From Acetobacteraceae bacterium (GTDB taxonomy: Bacteria; Pseudomonadota; Alphaproteobacteria; Acetobacterales; Acetobacteraceae), in NCBI GenBank assembly GCA_003151425.1, contig PLXO01000121.1, positions 1 through 43,108 on the forward strand: a DNA stretch of 43,108 nt. Reading direction: 5' to 3'. The notes beneath the pieces were generated by a model. It had not been told where the DNA came from. It saw only the letters and a list, made by a program, of their open reading frames with translations, and did no database searches. Position numbers and translations under genes: made by a program. Below, piece after piece: positions 1 to 8,274 of the stretch; position 1 is the stretch's first letter; the number at the start of each line of letters is the position of its first letter.

Positions 1-23
1 AGCCTTTGGGATCCATCCATTTT

Positions 24-180
24 GGCTGGGGCACGGGAGGGGGGACTGGGTCGGGCTGGCCTGCGCGGCCCAGTCCCCCCCTCCCGTGCCCCAGCCAACG
101 GGCGGGTTCCAAGGGCTCCGCCCTTGGCGGGGATCCAAGGGGCAGCGCCCCTTGGCGGGGTCCAGGGGCGGAGCCCCTGG
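24..180 (-). repeat. Composite hairpin repeat downstream of the nitronate monooxygenase gene
   Basis: A near-perfect inverted repeat (24-50 with 69-96) is followed by three short hairpins: 109-127 (CCAAGGGCTCCGCCCTTGG), 135-155 and 162-180. Read on the minus strand, the module starts about 30 bases past the stop of the minus-strand gene. The same three hairpins recur at 28089-28160 just past the ppx stop in the same orientation relative to the gene. There is no run of T, so a terminator or mRNA-stabilising role is inferred from position and folding only. Confidence 0.8.
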
Positions 181-211
181 CCTGCCTTCGGTCAGGCGGG
201 TGGGTGGCATG

Positions 212-1267
212 TCAGGGCTGGCGGGTCGCCAGCGCCGCCACGGCCTGGTCGACCAGTTCGGCGATGATGGCGGCGGTGGGTTGTTCGGCGGTGACCATGC
301 CGACCGACTGGCCGGCCATCATGGAGCCGTGTTCGATGTCGCCGTCGATCACCGCGCGGCGCAGGGCGCCGGCCCAGAAGTGTTCGATTTCGAGCTGCGC
401 GGCTTCCTTGGTAAGGTCTCCGGCGTTGAAGCGGTCGCGGGTTTGGGCCTGGTGGGCCAGGAAGCGTTTGGTGCCTTGGTTGACTAGGCCGCGGACGGGG
501 ATGACCGGGAAGCGTTCGTCGAGCTGGATCGAGGGCAGCGCATCGCGCGCCTTGGCCCGGATGAAGGCGCGCTTGAAGTTGGGGTGGGCGATCGACTCGG
601 TGGCGGCGGCGAAGTGGGTGCCGAGCTGGGCGCCCGAGGCGCCCATTTCCAGGAAGCCGAGTATCGCCTCGCCGCGGCCGATACCGCCGGCGACAAAGAT
701 CGGGACCTCGTGGATCTCGGGCAGGATTTCCTGGGCCAGCACGGTCAGGCTGACCGGGCCGATATGACCGCCGGCCTCGGAGCCTTCGATCACCAGCGCG
801 TCGACGCCAAAGCGGATCAGGCGCTTGGCCAGGACCAGGGCGGGGGTGAAGGCGATCAGTTTCGCGCCGCCGTCCTTCACCGCGCGGACGGCGGTGCCTG
901 GTGGGATTCCACCGGCCAGCACGATGTGGCCAACCTTGGCTTCCAGGCAGACCCGCACAAGGTCGTCGAGCTGCGGGTGCATGGTGATCAGGTTGACGCC
1001 GAACGGTTGGTCGGTGAGCGCCTGGGTGCCGGCGATCTCGGCCGCCAGGAGGTGGGGGCTCATCGCGCCGCAGGCGATCACGCCGAAGCCGCCGGCGTTG
1101 GAGATGGCGGCGACCAGATGGCGCTCGCTGACCCAGCTCATTGCGCCGCCCATGATGGCGTAGCGGCAGCCCAGGAAGTCGGCGCCGCGCGCCCACAGCG
1201 CATCCAGCCGCGCGCGGGCGGCGGCGTCCCGCGCGACGAGCCCGGAGGGGGTGATATCAGGCGGCAT
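212..1267 (-). CDS. NAD(P)H-dependent flavin oxidoreductase / nitronate monooxygenase family
   Basis: This 351-residue protein looks like an FMN-binding TIM barrel of the 2-nitropropane dioxygenase/nitronate monooxygenase family, whose members oxidise alkyl nitronates or act as flavin reductases. Visible family marks are the early GGAMSWVSERHLVAAISNAGG-type segment (about residues 40-60), EGSEAGGHIG in the middle and the phosphate-binding AGGIGRGEAILGFLEMGA stretch. The ATG overlaps the lysC stop by 11 bases, so the two are probably cotranscribed and translationally coupled. In many alphaproteobacteria ptsP or prfA follows lysC, so this neighbour is a local variation. The natural substrate cannot be assigned. 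Confidence 0.85.
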   Translation of the reverse strand: MPPDITPSGLVARDAAARARLDALWARGADFLGCRYAIMGGAMSWVSERHLVAAISNAGGFGVIACGAMSPHLLAAEIAGTQALTDQPFGVNLITMHPQLDDLVRVCLEAKVGHIVLAGGIPPGTAVRAVKDGGAKLIAFTPALVLAKRLIRFGVDALVIEGSEAGGHIGPVSLTVLAQEILPEIHEVPIFVAGGIGRGEAILGFLEMGASGAQLGTHFAAATESIAHPNFKRAFIRAKARDALPSIQLDERFPVIPVRGLVNQGTKRFLAHQAQTRDRFNAGDLTKEAAQLEIEHFWAGALRRAVIDGDIEHGSMMAGQSVGMVTAEQPTAAIIAELVDQAVAALATRQP

Positions 1268-2486
1268 CGAGGCCGTAGGCGGTATGCAGCGCGCGCACCG
1301 CCAGTTCCGTGTATTCCGCGGCGATCAGCACGCTGACCTTGATTTCGCTGGTGGAGATGACCTGGATATTGATCGCCTTGTCGGCCAGCGCGCGGAACAT
1401 GGTGTTGGCCACGCCGGCGTGGCTGCGCATGCCGACACCGACCACGCTGATCTTGGCGACGTTCGGATCGGCCAGCAGCTCGGCGTAGCCGATTTGCTGG
1501 CGGATGCCGTCGAGTGCTGCGCGGGCGCGCGGCAGGTCGGCCTTGCCGACGGTGAAGGTCATGTCGGTGGTGCCGTCGGCGGCGAGGTTCTGCACGATCA
1601 TGTCGACATTGACGTTCTGCGTCGCCAGCTCGCCGAAGATCGTCGCGGCGATGCCGGGGCGGTCGGGCACCCGGCGCACCGTGAGCTTGGCGTCGTCGCG
1701 CGAATAGGCGATGCCGGAGACGGTCTGCTTTTCCACGATCTCGTCCTCATCCACCACCAGGGTGCCTTCGTTGTCGTTCGCCGTGGGGTCCTTGAAGCTG
1801 GACAGCACGCGCACGCGGACCCGTTCGTTCATCGCCAGCTCGACGCTGCGGGTTTGCAGCACCTTGGCGCCGACTGAGGCAAGTTCCAGCATCTCCTCAT
1901 AGCTGATGTGCGCCAGCTTGCGCGCGGCGGGGACGATGCGCGGATCGGTTGTATAGACCCCATCGACGTCCGTGTAGATATCGCAGCGATCCGCCTTCAG
2001 CGCGGCCGCGAGCGCCACGGCAGAGGTGTCGGAGCCGCCGCGGCCGAGCGTGGTGACGCGGCGGTCCGGGGCGATGCCCTGGAAGCCGGCAACCACGGCG
2101 ACCTGGCCGGTTTCCATGCGGGGGATCAGTTCCGCGCCGTTGATCTCCTGGATACGTGCCTTGCCGTGCGCGGTGTCGGTTTCGATCGGGATCTGCCAGC
2201 CCTGCCAGGAGCGCGCCTCCACGCCCAGGCTCTGTAGCGCGATCGCCAGCAGGCCGGAGGTGACCTGCTCGCCGGTCGCCACCACGGTGTCGTATTCGCG
2301 CGCGTCGTGCAGCGGCGACAGTTCCTGGCACCAGCCGACCAGCCGGTTGGTGACGCCGGACATGGCGGAGACAACGACGGCGACCTGATGCCCCGCGTCG
2401 ACCTCGCGTTTGACGCGGTCGGCGACGGTGCGGATGCGGGCCAGGTCGGCGACCGAGGTGCCGCCGAATTTCATCACGATGCGCAT
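1257..2486 (-). CDS. lysC: Aspartate kinase
   Basis: Aspartate kinase (409 residues) phosphorylates aspartate, the first step to lysine, threonine, methionine and diaminopimelate. The N-terminus has the kinase motif KFGGTS (residues 6-11). The mid region has [16 protein letters not shown] and the [11 protein letters not shown] substrate loop. Residues from about 265 onward form the paired ACT domains that bind feedback inhibitors (VNVDMIVQN and [16 protein letters not shown] are typical). The length fits the single-function type. It diverges from ubiG across 96 bases, an arrangement found in other alphaproteobacteria, and overlaps the downstream flavin oxidoreductase gene by 11 bases. Confidence 0.97.
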   Translation of the reverse strand: MRIVMKFGGTSVADLARIRTVADRVKREVDAGHQVAVVVSAMSGVTNRLVGWCQELSPLHDAREYDTVVATGEQVTSGLLAIALQSLGVEARSWQGWQIPIETDTAHGKARIQEINGAELIPRMETGQVAVVAGFQGIAPDRRVTTLGRGGSDTSAVALAAALKADRCDIYTDVDGVYTTDPRIVPAARKLAHISYEEMLELASVGAKVLQTRSVELAMNERVRVRVLSSFKDPTANDNEGTLVVDEDEIVEKQTVSGIAYSRDDAKLTVRRVPDRPGIAATIFGELATQNVNVDMIVQNLAADGTTDMTFTVGKADLPRARAALDGIRQQIGYAELLADPNVAKISVVGVGMRSHAGVANTMFRALADKAINIQVISTSEIKVSVLIAAEYTELAVRALHTAYGLDAA

Positions 2487-2492
2487 GCGGGG

Positions 2493-2526
2493 GTCAGTGG
2501 TAATCAGTTGTCAGTGGTCAGTTGTC
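2493..2526. repeat. Short imperfect direct repeats in the lysC/ubiG gap
   Basis: Two copies of a TCAGTGGT..TCAGTTG unit lie next to each other, with a further partial GTCA. The unit is low in GC for this genome. It sits immediately upstream of the lysC start and about 60 bases before ubiG. Function unknown. Confidence 0.6.
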
Positions 2527-2535
2527 AAAGGCATG

Positions 2536-2556
2536 CCCCCGGGCTTGACCCGGGGG
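2536..2556. repeat. REP-like palindrome upstream of ubiG
   Basis: Eight-base arms CCCCCGGG / CCCGGGGG flank CTTGA. A related palindrome occurs at 4433-4455, and a diverged relative lies in the last gene of the TPR cluster near 16730-16760. It looks like a dispersed intergenic repeat rather than a specific operator. Confidence 0.7.
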
Positions 2557-2582
2557 TCGGGTTTGGGTGGTCATACTGGGGC

Positions 2583-3332
2583 GTGAAACAGGGGGCAACC
2601 TTGGCGGGTGCAACGCTGGCTGCTGATGAGATCGCCCGGTTCGACGCGCTGGCGGCGCGCTGGTGGGAGCCGGACGGGCCGATGCGGCCGCTGCACCGGA
2701 TGAACCCGGCGAGGATCGGTTGGATCGCGGCGCGCGTGCGGGAGAGGTTTGCGGAGGCCTCCGGGCTGCGGCTGCTGGATGTGGGCTGCGGCGCCGGGAT
2801 CGCGGCAGAGGCGCTGGCGCGGCTCGGATTCGACGTGCTCGGGCTGGATGCCGCGGCGGCACCGATCGCGGCGGCGGTGGCGCATGCGAAGGGCCAAGCG
2901 GACGCGGCGACGCCGTTGGCGCTGGCCTATCGGGTCGGCGTGGCGGAGGACCTGCTGGCCGAGGGCGCCACGTTCCCCGTGGTGACGGCGCTGGAGGTGG
3001 TGGAGCACGTGCCCGACCCGGCCGCGTTCCTGCGCGTGCTGGCCGCGCTGGTGGCGCCGGGCGGGCTGCTGGTGCTGTCAACGCTGAACCGGACGGCGGC
3101 GTCCTTCGTGGCGGCCAAGCTGGTGGCGGAATACGCGCTGCGCTGGCTGCCGGTGGGCACGCATGACTGGCGGAAGTTCCTGACGCCGGCGGAGTTGTCG
3201 CGGCATGTGCGCGACGCCGGCCTGGCGGTGGGCGAGGTCGCCGGGCTGTCGCCTGATCTGTTGCGCGGCGGCTGGCGGGTCGGGCGGGACCTGCGAGTGA
3301 ACTACCTGCTGTCGGCGACGGGCAGGACGTGA
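2583..3332 (+). CDS. ubiG: 3-demethylubiquinone 3-O-methyltransferase
   Basis: UbiG carries out both O-methylations of ubiquinone synthesis. The 249-residue product has the SAM-binding motif LLDVGCGAG (residues 64-72), GLDAA after strand 2, and ALEVVEHV in the post-II region. The N-terminal block EIARFDALAARWWEPDGPMRPLHRMNPARI contains the family's typical W-x-P...LH..NP pattern. The GTG at 2583 is chosen because it gives the normal family length. The open frame runs upstream to 2307, but that part is repeat and lysC antisense. It diverges from lysC. Confidence 0.92.
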   Translation: MKQGATLAGATLAADEIARFDALAARWWEPDGPMRPLHRMNPARIGWIAARVRERFAEASGLRLLDVGCGAGIAAEALARLGFDVLGLDAAAAPIAAAVAHAKGQADAATPLALAYRVGVAEDLLAEGATFPVVTALEVVEHVPDPAAFLRVLAALVAPGGLLVLSTLNRTAASFVAAKLVAEYALRWLPVGTHDWRKFLTPAELSRHVRDAGLAVGEVAGLSPDLLRGGWRVGRDLRVNYLLSATGRT

Positions 3333-3589
3333 TCCTGATTACGGAAAACTAATGCTGATCCTTGGACGGTGCTGCGCCGAAACGTTCCTCCAGCGTGCCG
3401 CGGTCTTCATTCAGAAGTTCGTCCAGATCAGCCGGGCACGCCGCCGGCCACGGGAGTGGGGACACATCGTCGAACCTGGTGTCTTTGAGCTCGTTGAGCG
3501 CCCTTGCGTAAAGCGATGCGAGATCGACCCGCTGACGCATTGACGGCGCGAAGCGCTGCGCCGCGTCGGATTGAAAGGATATAATCTCA

Positions 3590-4111
3590 GAGTCCGTCCG
3601 GGAAGTTCGTCATACATTACAAGGCTTTCGCGGCATCAGCAGAGCGATGCGAGATGGGCGGCGTCATGGACATGACCGGACAAACGCGAAGAACGCCGGG
3701 CATGCGCTTTGCGCGCAGCGCCATGGCCTTGTCTTCTCTGCGATCTCTGCGGCCTCTGCGATCTCTGTGTTAATGCGGCAGAGCCAACCGCACGACAGTT
3801 CGCCATGCACCGCAAGGCGTGGCTCCGGCGGGATGGACTTGTGCGTGTTGTACGCAAGGAAGGGTCAACGCAGAGGCCGCAGAGATCACAGAGATCGCAG
3901 AGAAGAAAGCCATGGGCACTTCGCGCGGCACGGTCGCGGCACTGTGATCGAAGCTGATGCGACAGTCCCCCGGTCGTTCACATGCGGCGCCTTGCGAACC
4001 ACCTAAAGTCGGTTGTACGGCCGGCGCCAGGAATTGACTCGCGTGCGACCGATGCGTTCAAGCCGATGGCATAACCGACTCAAAAGACTCAAGAACTTTC
4101 CGGATGGACAC
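3590..4111. mobile_element. MITE-like non-autonomous insertion element inside the DUF29 gene
   Basis: The ends match as inverted repeats without gaps: GAGTCCGTCCGGGAAGTTC on the left and GTGTCCATCCGGAAAGTTC on the right (16 of 19 identical). Both sides are flanked by TCA (3587-3589 and 4112-4114), a TNA-type target duplication. No transposase domain is recognisable. The short open frames inside (for example 3647-4006) have no family features. TNA duplications and ends of this type recall IS5-family groups common in Acetobacteraceae. That assignment is inference. Confidence 0.8.
3704..3927. repeat. Inverted pair of a CTCTGCG-rich dispersed repeat
   Basis: A plus-strand copy (3704-3773: a GCGCTTTGCGCGCAGCGCC-type start, then CTTCTCTGCG...CTCTGTGTTAA) and a minus-strand copy (3867-3927) face each other inside the insertion element. 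A third copy lies at 29899-29957. The pair could fold into a long stem with a loop of about 93 bases. Confidence 0.75.
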
Positions 4112-4432
4112 TCACGGCGCCAGTGATCGGCCGCCGGGTTGTCCGGCCAGCCTTGAAGCTTCAGCAAATGCACGAGCATCAAACGCAGATAGCTGCGAAC
4201 GGCGTTGAGTTCGAACAGTCCAGCATCCTCGATCTCCTCGACAACGTGCTCCCAGTCCACGTCATTCACCCGCTCTCCGCGCGCGAGGCGGCGCAGCAGG
4301 TCAGCCTGGTGTTCGGACCAGGACAGGATATCGCGCTCATACAGGTCGTTCGGCATGCCATAGGACGCTACCCGAAATCGCCGCGAATTGCCACCAAACC
4401 TACCGGCCGGCGTAACCCTCATCGTCATGGCC

Positions 4433-4455
4433 ATCCCCGAGCCTGACCCGGGGAT
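4433..4455. repeat. REP-like palindrome
   Basis: Arms ATCCCCG / CGGGGAT flank AGCCTGACC. It lies between the start of the DUF29 gene and the toxin-antitoxin operon and resembles the palindrome at 2536-2556. Confidence 0.6.
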
Positions 4456-4572
4456 CATCTCGGCCATCCCTCGCCTACTGCGCATCCTCCGCGTGCTGAG
4501 CGCCGGGCGCGTTGTCGCAGTACGCTGAGGGCCGGAATGCGCCATCCAGACGACAGTTGACGCGCCGCACGA

Positions 4573-4597
4573 TATGTCCTACACCTTGTAGGACATA
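4573..4597. promoter_or_regulatory. Perfect palindromic operator of the toxin-antitoxin operon
   Basis: TATGTCCTACA and its exact reverse complement TGTAGGACATA are separated by CCT. The palindrome ends 12 bases before the antitoxin ATG. Phd/YefM-type antitoxins repress their own operon by binding such palindromes, so autoregulation is the likely role (inference). Confidence 0.8.
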
Positions 4598-4609
4598 CCA
4601 GGGCTGGTC

Positions 4610-4906
4610 ATGGCCGACATCATCAGCGCACGTGACGCCAACCACAATTTCGCTCGCGTCCTGGCCGAGGTCGCGGCCGGCAAGGAGTTCGTCGTCACGC
4701 GCAATGGCGTACCGGTTGCGCGGATCAGTCCGGAGCGCTCGGCCGAGGGGCGCCGCCAGCTCACCGCCAAACAGGAACAGGCGCTGGCCGACAGCCTCGC
4801 CTGGCTACGGCGTGGCTGGAAGCTGCGGATCAGGCAGCTCGACCGCGACAGCCTGTATGATGACGCCCGCGAACCCCAAGGCAAAGCGCGCCCGGGCAAA
4901 CCGTGA
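4610..4906 (+). CDS. Type II antitoxin, Phd/YefM family
   Basis: The 98-residue product begins with the Phd/YefM DNA-binding and dimerisation fold: ISARDANHNFARVLAEVAAGKEFVVTRNGVPVARI is the classic pattern of the N-terminal 40 residues. The charged C-terminal half (from about residue 55) should wrap and block the toxin. It follows a perfect palindrome and overlaps the toxin gene by 4 bases (GTGA), so the pair is translationally coupled. The ATG at 4610 is the only start that keeps the full family N-terminus. Confidence 0.92.
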   Translation: MADIISARDANHNFARVLAEVAAGKEFVVTRNGVPVARISPERSAEGRRQLTAKQEQALADSLAWLRRGWKLRIRQLDRDSLYDDAREPQGKARPGKP

Positions 4907-5364
4907 CATCACCGCTGCGCTTCACCCTGGACAGCAACATCCTGGTCTACGCGGCAGACGCCAGCGAGCCGGTACGCCAGGCGGCCGCCATCGACATCGT
5001 CGCGCGGGCGGCACGGCGCGACTGCGTGCTCACGCCGCAGTCGCTGGCCGAGTTCTTCCATGCCACCACCCGCAAGCGCATCGTGCCGGTCGCCGAAGCT
5101 GCCCGTCAGGTGCAGGCGTGGGCGACGGTGTTTCCCATCACGCAAGGCGCCGGCGAGGCCGCGCTGCTGACCGCGGTGGAGGAAGCCGCGGCTGGTCGCC
5201 TGCAGCTTTTTGACGCGCTGCTGCTCGCGACAGCCCACGAGGCCGGCTGCGGCGCAGTCATCTCCGAAGACATGGGCGAGCACACGCGCCTGAACGGCGT
5301 GCGCGTGATAGCGGCGTTCGACCGACACGGCGGGATCAGCACCGCCGCGCTGGCCTTGCTTTAG
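4903..5364 (+). CDS. PIN-domain toxin (VapC-like ribonuclease)
   Basis: This 153-residue PIN-domain protein is probably an Mg2+-dependent endoribonuclease that cleaves RNA when the antitoxin is lost. The acidic quartet is visible: D10 (FTLDSNILVYA), E50 (SLAEFF), D104 (LQLFDALLLATA) and D123 (SEDM). Translation starts at a GTG overlapping the antitoxin stop. Pairing a PIN toxin with a Phd-type rather than a VapB-type antitoxin is common in alphaproteobacteria. All catalytic residues are present, so the toxin looks active. The RNA target is unknown. Confidence 0.9.
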   Translation: MTSPLRFTLDSNILVYAADASEPVRQAAAIDIVARAARRDCVLTPQSLAEFFHATTRKRIVPVAEAARQVQAWATVFPITQGAGEAALLTAVEEAAAGRLQLFDALLLATAHEAGCGAVISEDMGEHTRLNGVRVIAAFDRHGGISTAALALL

Positions 5365-5461
5365 CGACGGCGCTCCGTTCGCGCGCGTGCCGCCCCGGTC
5401 GTCTGGCACAACAGCCCGATCATGTGAGACTGTCGCAGCTCTTGCACGGGGAGAAACCCAC

Positions 5462-6130
5462 ATGCCCAAGACACGTGGCACCGGGCTGCTGATGGTCTGG
5501 ACCGACATCGCGCCGGAACACGAGGCGGCATTCAACCGCTGGTACGACGAGGAGCACATAAACCGCCTGCTGGGCATCCCGGGCGTGCTGAGCGCCGGGC
5601 GCTACGTCGCGGTACGCGGCGGGCCGAAATACCTGGCACTGTATGAGCTGGAAGACCACCACGTGATGCAGAGCTCGGCGTTCATCGACGAGGTACGCTA
5701 CCAACCCTCGCCCGAGCGGCAGCGCGCGTCGGGCGGAGCAGTGGGGAAAAACTACATCCTGAACCTGTACCGGCAGATATTCCCGACCCGGACCAATCCG
5801 GTCGAGGCCACGATGGGGCCGTCGCCAGTGCTGCAGATGGGCCGCATCGACGTGCCGGCGCACTACGATGAGGAATTCAACGACTGGTACAACACCGCGT
5901 ATATCCCGCCGTATCTGCAAGTGCCCGGCGTGCTGCGCGCCCGCCGCTTCACCGCGATCGAGGGCCAGCCGAAATACCTGACGCTATACGAGTTCGCCGA
6001 CACCAACGTGCCCGACACACCCGAATGGGACCAAGCGCGCAGCTCGAATCCATGGAGCGACCGGATCCGTCCGATCATGCGCCACGACCATGGATCCCCG
6101 GGCGTCTACCGGCGTATCTTTCCGACCTGA
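5462..6130 (+). CDS. Tandem dimeric alpha/beta-barrel (EthD/DUF4286-like) protein
   Basis: The 222 residues contain two copies of one module. Copy 1 (about 7-105) has AFNRWYDEEHINRLLGIPGVLSAGRY...GPKYLALYELE. Copy 2 (about 125-222) has EFNDWYNTAYIPPYLQVPGVLRARRF...QPKYLTLYEFA. This W-Y-x-x-H/Y-I...PGVL-x-A-x-R pattern is typical of ferredoxin-like dimeric alpha/beta barrels, which often bind small aromatic or polyketide-type molecules. The function of this member is not known. The ATG follows a good GGGGAGA ribosome site. It stands alone, convergent with the beta-propeller gene. Confidence 0.75.
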   Translation: MPKTRGTGLLMVWTDIAPEHEAAFNRWYDEEHINRLLGIPGVLSAGRYVAVRGGPKYLALYELEDHHVMQSSAFIDEVRYQPSPERQRASGGAVGKNYILNLYRQIFPTRTNPVEATMGPSPVLQMGRIDVPAHYDEEFNDWYNTAYIPPYLQVPGVLRARRFTAIEGQPKYLTLYEFADTNVPDTPEWDQARSSNPWSDRIRPIMRHDHGSPGVYRRIFPT

Positions 6131-6194
6131 GCGAGACGCCGCGGCAGCGCGATGTCACGTTCGCGGCAGCCCCTCACCGTCATGGTCGGCCCCC

Positions 6195-6243
6195 GGGTCA
6201 AGCGCCCGAGGACAGGCGGAGCCTGCCACCGGGCGCTTGACCC
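6195..6243. terminator. Hairpin between two convergent genes
   Basis: A 14-base perfect stem, GGGTCAAGCGCCCG (6195-6208) with CGGGCGCTTGACCC (6230-6243), encloses a small inner CAGGC/GCCTG stem. It lies between the ends of the plus gene (6130) and the minus gene (6370). It could terminate in both directions, but no T run is present. It resembles a dispersed repeat of this genome. Confidence 0.55.
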
Positions 6244-6369
6244 GGTGGGCCGGCCATCCACGACTTGCCCTCGTGCGAGCGGCAAACTCGTGGATGCCGG
6301 CATTCGCTCGCGTGACGGAACGAGCACGCGTGCGCGCCACGAAACGACTCCGATATTGCCGGCCGTCCC

Positions 6370-7545
6370 TTACGGCCACGCGGTCGCAAACGTTTCGGGA
6401 CCGACGTCCTTGAACACCAGCGGCTTGCCCGCCGTCAGCTTGTGACCGTCCCAGCGGAATACATCGATCTCCCGCGCGGCCATGCTCTGCACCAGGATGG
6501 TGTGGCCGTCGCGCGAGAAGGCGATGGCCTCGTTCCACGGGCCGATCGGCGCCGAATCGAGCGGCCGCAGCGTCTTGCCCTCCACCGCGAACAGCGTCAC
6601 CAAGCCCTTGTCCGAGTGGAACGGATGGCTCGGCGGCAAGGTCGTGCCGTGTTCCGAGCCGACCGCCAGATACTTGCCGTCAGGCGAGAACTTCAGCGGT
6701 TCCGGACCGGTCGGCACACCGACCGTCGCCACCGTGCGGAACGGCGTCGAGGTCAGGTCGATCAGGCTCACCGAATCCTCGTCGCCGTCGCCGCGGCCCA
6801 TGTTGGACACGGCGACCAGCGTGCCGGCGGCGTTGATGTCCATCGTATAGGGCGCCATGCCCGCCGTGATCGGCCGCGGATCGACGGTGACGGTGGTGCC
6901 GTCGATATGCAGCACGTTCACCATGTTTTCGCCCTGGCGCGTCAGCAGCGCGGACTTGCCGTCATGGGTGAACACGATGCCGCTCGGCATCGACGCCTTG
7001 TTGCCCAGATCGAGCTTGGTCACCGCCGTCAGCTTCTTGTCCGCCACACTGAACACCGAGACCGTGCCTTCGGTGCGGTTGGCGATCAACGCCAGCTTGC
7101 CATCGGGCGAAACCCGCACCGTGGTCGCGCCAAGACCGGCCGTCAGGCTCTGGGTGATCTTCGGCGGGTTGCTGGTCAGGTCGAGCACGCTCACCCGATC
7201 GTCCGGCCCGGTGCCGCCCTTGCCCTGCGGGTCGGCCTTGGTTGCCGACGTAACGATCGCCCAGGTTTCGTCCTTGGCCATCCATGCGGCGGTCGGCGGA
7301 CCAACCACGCTGCCCGGCACCTCGACCGTGACCTTGATCGTCGGCGGATAGTGGCTGACGTCGATCAGGCTGATCGAATCGGGGTGCACATCCTTCGGCG
7401 CCACAAGGACCTTCTGCGCGTCCTGCACGGTGTGCCCGTCGTTGGACGACAGCACCATGTCCGCGCGCGCCGCGCCGGGCAGCATCGCCGCCAGCAATGA
7501 CGCGGCAAGCACATATGCCGTCGGCTCGATCCGTTGTATCCGCAT
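6370..7545 (-). CDS. Secreted beta-propeller protein (YncE/lactonase-like)
   Basis: The 391-residue protein starts with a signal peptide (MRIQRIEPTAYVLAASLLAA, cleavage likely after ...AARA at about residue 28). The rest is a seven-bladed propeller pattern: repeated SPDGK/THDGK/SRDGH turns (TTVRVSPDGKLALIANR, PLKFSPDGKYLAVGS, IAFSRDGHTILVQ), each followed by hydrophobic strands. Such YncE-like proteins are periplasmic. No catalytic residues can be named, so binding or scaffolding is as likely as enzymatic activity. A sigma70-like promoter and an FNR-type box lie upstream, hinting at oxygen-dependent control. Confidence 0.8.
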   Translation of the reverse strand: MRIQRIEPTAYVLAASLLAAMLPGAARADMVLSSNDGHTVQDAQKVLVAPKDVHPDSISLIDVSHYPPTIKVTVEVPGSVVGPPTAAWMAKDETWAIVTSATKADPQGKGGTGPDDRVSVLDLTSNPPKITQSLTAGLGATTVRVSPDGKLALIANRTEGTVSVFSVADKKLTAVTKLDLGNKASMPSGIVFTHDGKSALLTRQGENMVNVLHIDGTTVTVDPRPITAGMAPYTMDINAAGTLVAVSNMGRGDGDEDSVSLIDLTSTPFRTVATVGVPTGPEPLKFSPDGKYLAVGSEHGTTLPPSHPFHSDKGLVTLFAVEGKTLRPLDSAPIGPWNEAIAFSRDGHTILVQSMAAREIDVFRWDGHKLTAGKPLVFKDVGPETFATAWP

Positions 7546-7592
7546 GGCCGTTTCCCCTTGACACCCGACATTCGCATCTTATCGGTTATGTT

Positions 7593-7621
7593 ATGATAGT
7601 TCTGAACACGCTGAAGACCAA
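7593..7621 (-). promoter_or_regulatory. Candidate sigma70 promoter of the beta-propeller gene
   Basis: On the minus strand TTGGTC (7621-7616) and TATCAT (7598-7593) are 17 bases apart, in a locally AT-rich patch, with the -10 about 48 bases from the start codon. Predicted by eye only. Confidence 0.45.
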
Positions 7622-7635
7622 GCCGGCCTGGAGCA

Positions 7636-7649
7636 TTGATCCAGATCAA
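7636..7649. promoter_or_regulatory. FNR/FixK-type box
   Basis: TTGATCCAGATCAA matches the TTGAT-N4-ATCAA consensus of FNR/FixK/Anr regulators exactly. It is centred about 97 bases upstream of the minus-strand beta-propeller start, near -56 from the predicted promoter. It is also far upstream (about 570 bases) of the plus-strand desaturase gene. Control of the minus-strand gene is the simpler reading. Confidence 0.6.
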
Positions 7650-8217
7650 GCCGAAAGTCCTCAAAGCTACGGCGACCCCGGCCCGCGCGACGAACCGCCG
7701 GCGACGAACGGCCAACGTCCGGTCACAGCACCTTGCGGCAATGCCAGGCCCGGCAACGCCGCCAAGGCACTCGCATCCGCGCAATGGCCGCCGAAAGCGC
7801 GGGGATGCCGACCCGGCATCCAATATCTGGGCGTGGGTCTCCCCCGAAGCATTTGCCAGGAAGGTTTTGCCAGGGCCGGGGCGAATCTCGAAATCGGCCT
7901 CCGCTATCCCGAACCCGCACGAGTCCCGCAGGCCAAGAAATGGTCCGCGCGGGGCTTCGGTCATGCAATTTGCCTTGCATTCATCATCCGCCCGGCCGAT
8001 ATGCCATCGCCGAATGCCGATTGCCTGCTCGGCGGCGTGTTCAACCCGGCAACGGCACCATGGAAGTCCCCGGTCGCAACGTGTTCAGTCAGTCGCCGCG
8101 CGGGCGGGTGCATGCCGACACACTGGTCTGCCGCTGCCGAGTCTCGCCCCCATGGCGGCGTGTCAAAATTCCCGCGCGCGCCATGCCCAAACAACACCTG
8201 GCAAGAGAACGGCCCCG
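7650..8217. other. 568-base gap upstream of the desaturase gene, no gene recognised
   Basis: Open frames cross this stretch in several phases because it is GC-rich, but none has family features or a good ribosome site. Only a small inverted repeat (TGCAA...TTGCA near 7965-7980) was noted. It may be a long leader of the desaturase gene or decayed sequence. Confidence 0.5.
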
Positions 8218-8274
8218 ATGAGTACATCCCCCATGAGCACGCCGCCCATGAATACCCCCCTGATGAGTCAGCCG
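8218..8274 (+). repeat. 15-bp tandem repeat at the desaturase start
   Basis: Units begin at 8218, 8233, 8248 and 8263 (the last is partial). Each starts with ATG and encodes MSTSP, MSTPP, MNTPL and MSQP. Four in-frame start codons therefore lie 15 bases apart. Confidence 0.85.

Larger units (their letters stand above)
3349..4356 (-). pseudogene. DUF29 family gene interrupted by a 522-bp insertion
   Basis: The N-terminal part (ATG at 4356, MPNDLYERDILSWSEHQADL to ADHWRR) and the C-terminal part (EIISFQSDAAQRFAPSMRQ to the TAG at 3349) are the two halves of one DUF29 protein, a small helical family of unknown function. Removing the element at 3590-4111 plus one TCA repeat (525 bases) joins ...HWRR directly to EIISFQ... 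in frame and gives 160 residues, the normal family length. As it stands, translation from 4356 runs into the element and stops after about 116 residues. The C-terminal half also shows as a separate open frame from 3540. Confidence 0.85.

Noticed and set aside
2307-2582. Upstream extension of ubiG to 2307
   Set aside because: The segment overlaps lysC antisense and intergenic repeats; the GTG at 2583 gives the normal UbiG length.
3647-4006. 119-codon open frame inside the insertion element as a transposase
   Set aside because: No DDE motif or transposase similarity visible, and it is made largely of the CTCTGCG repeat.
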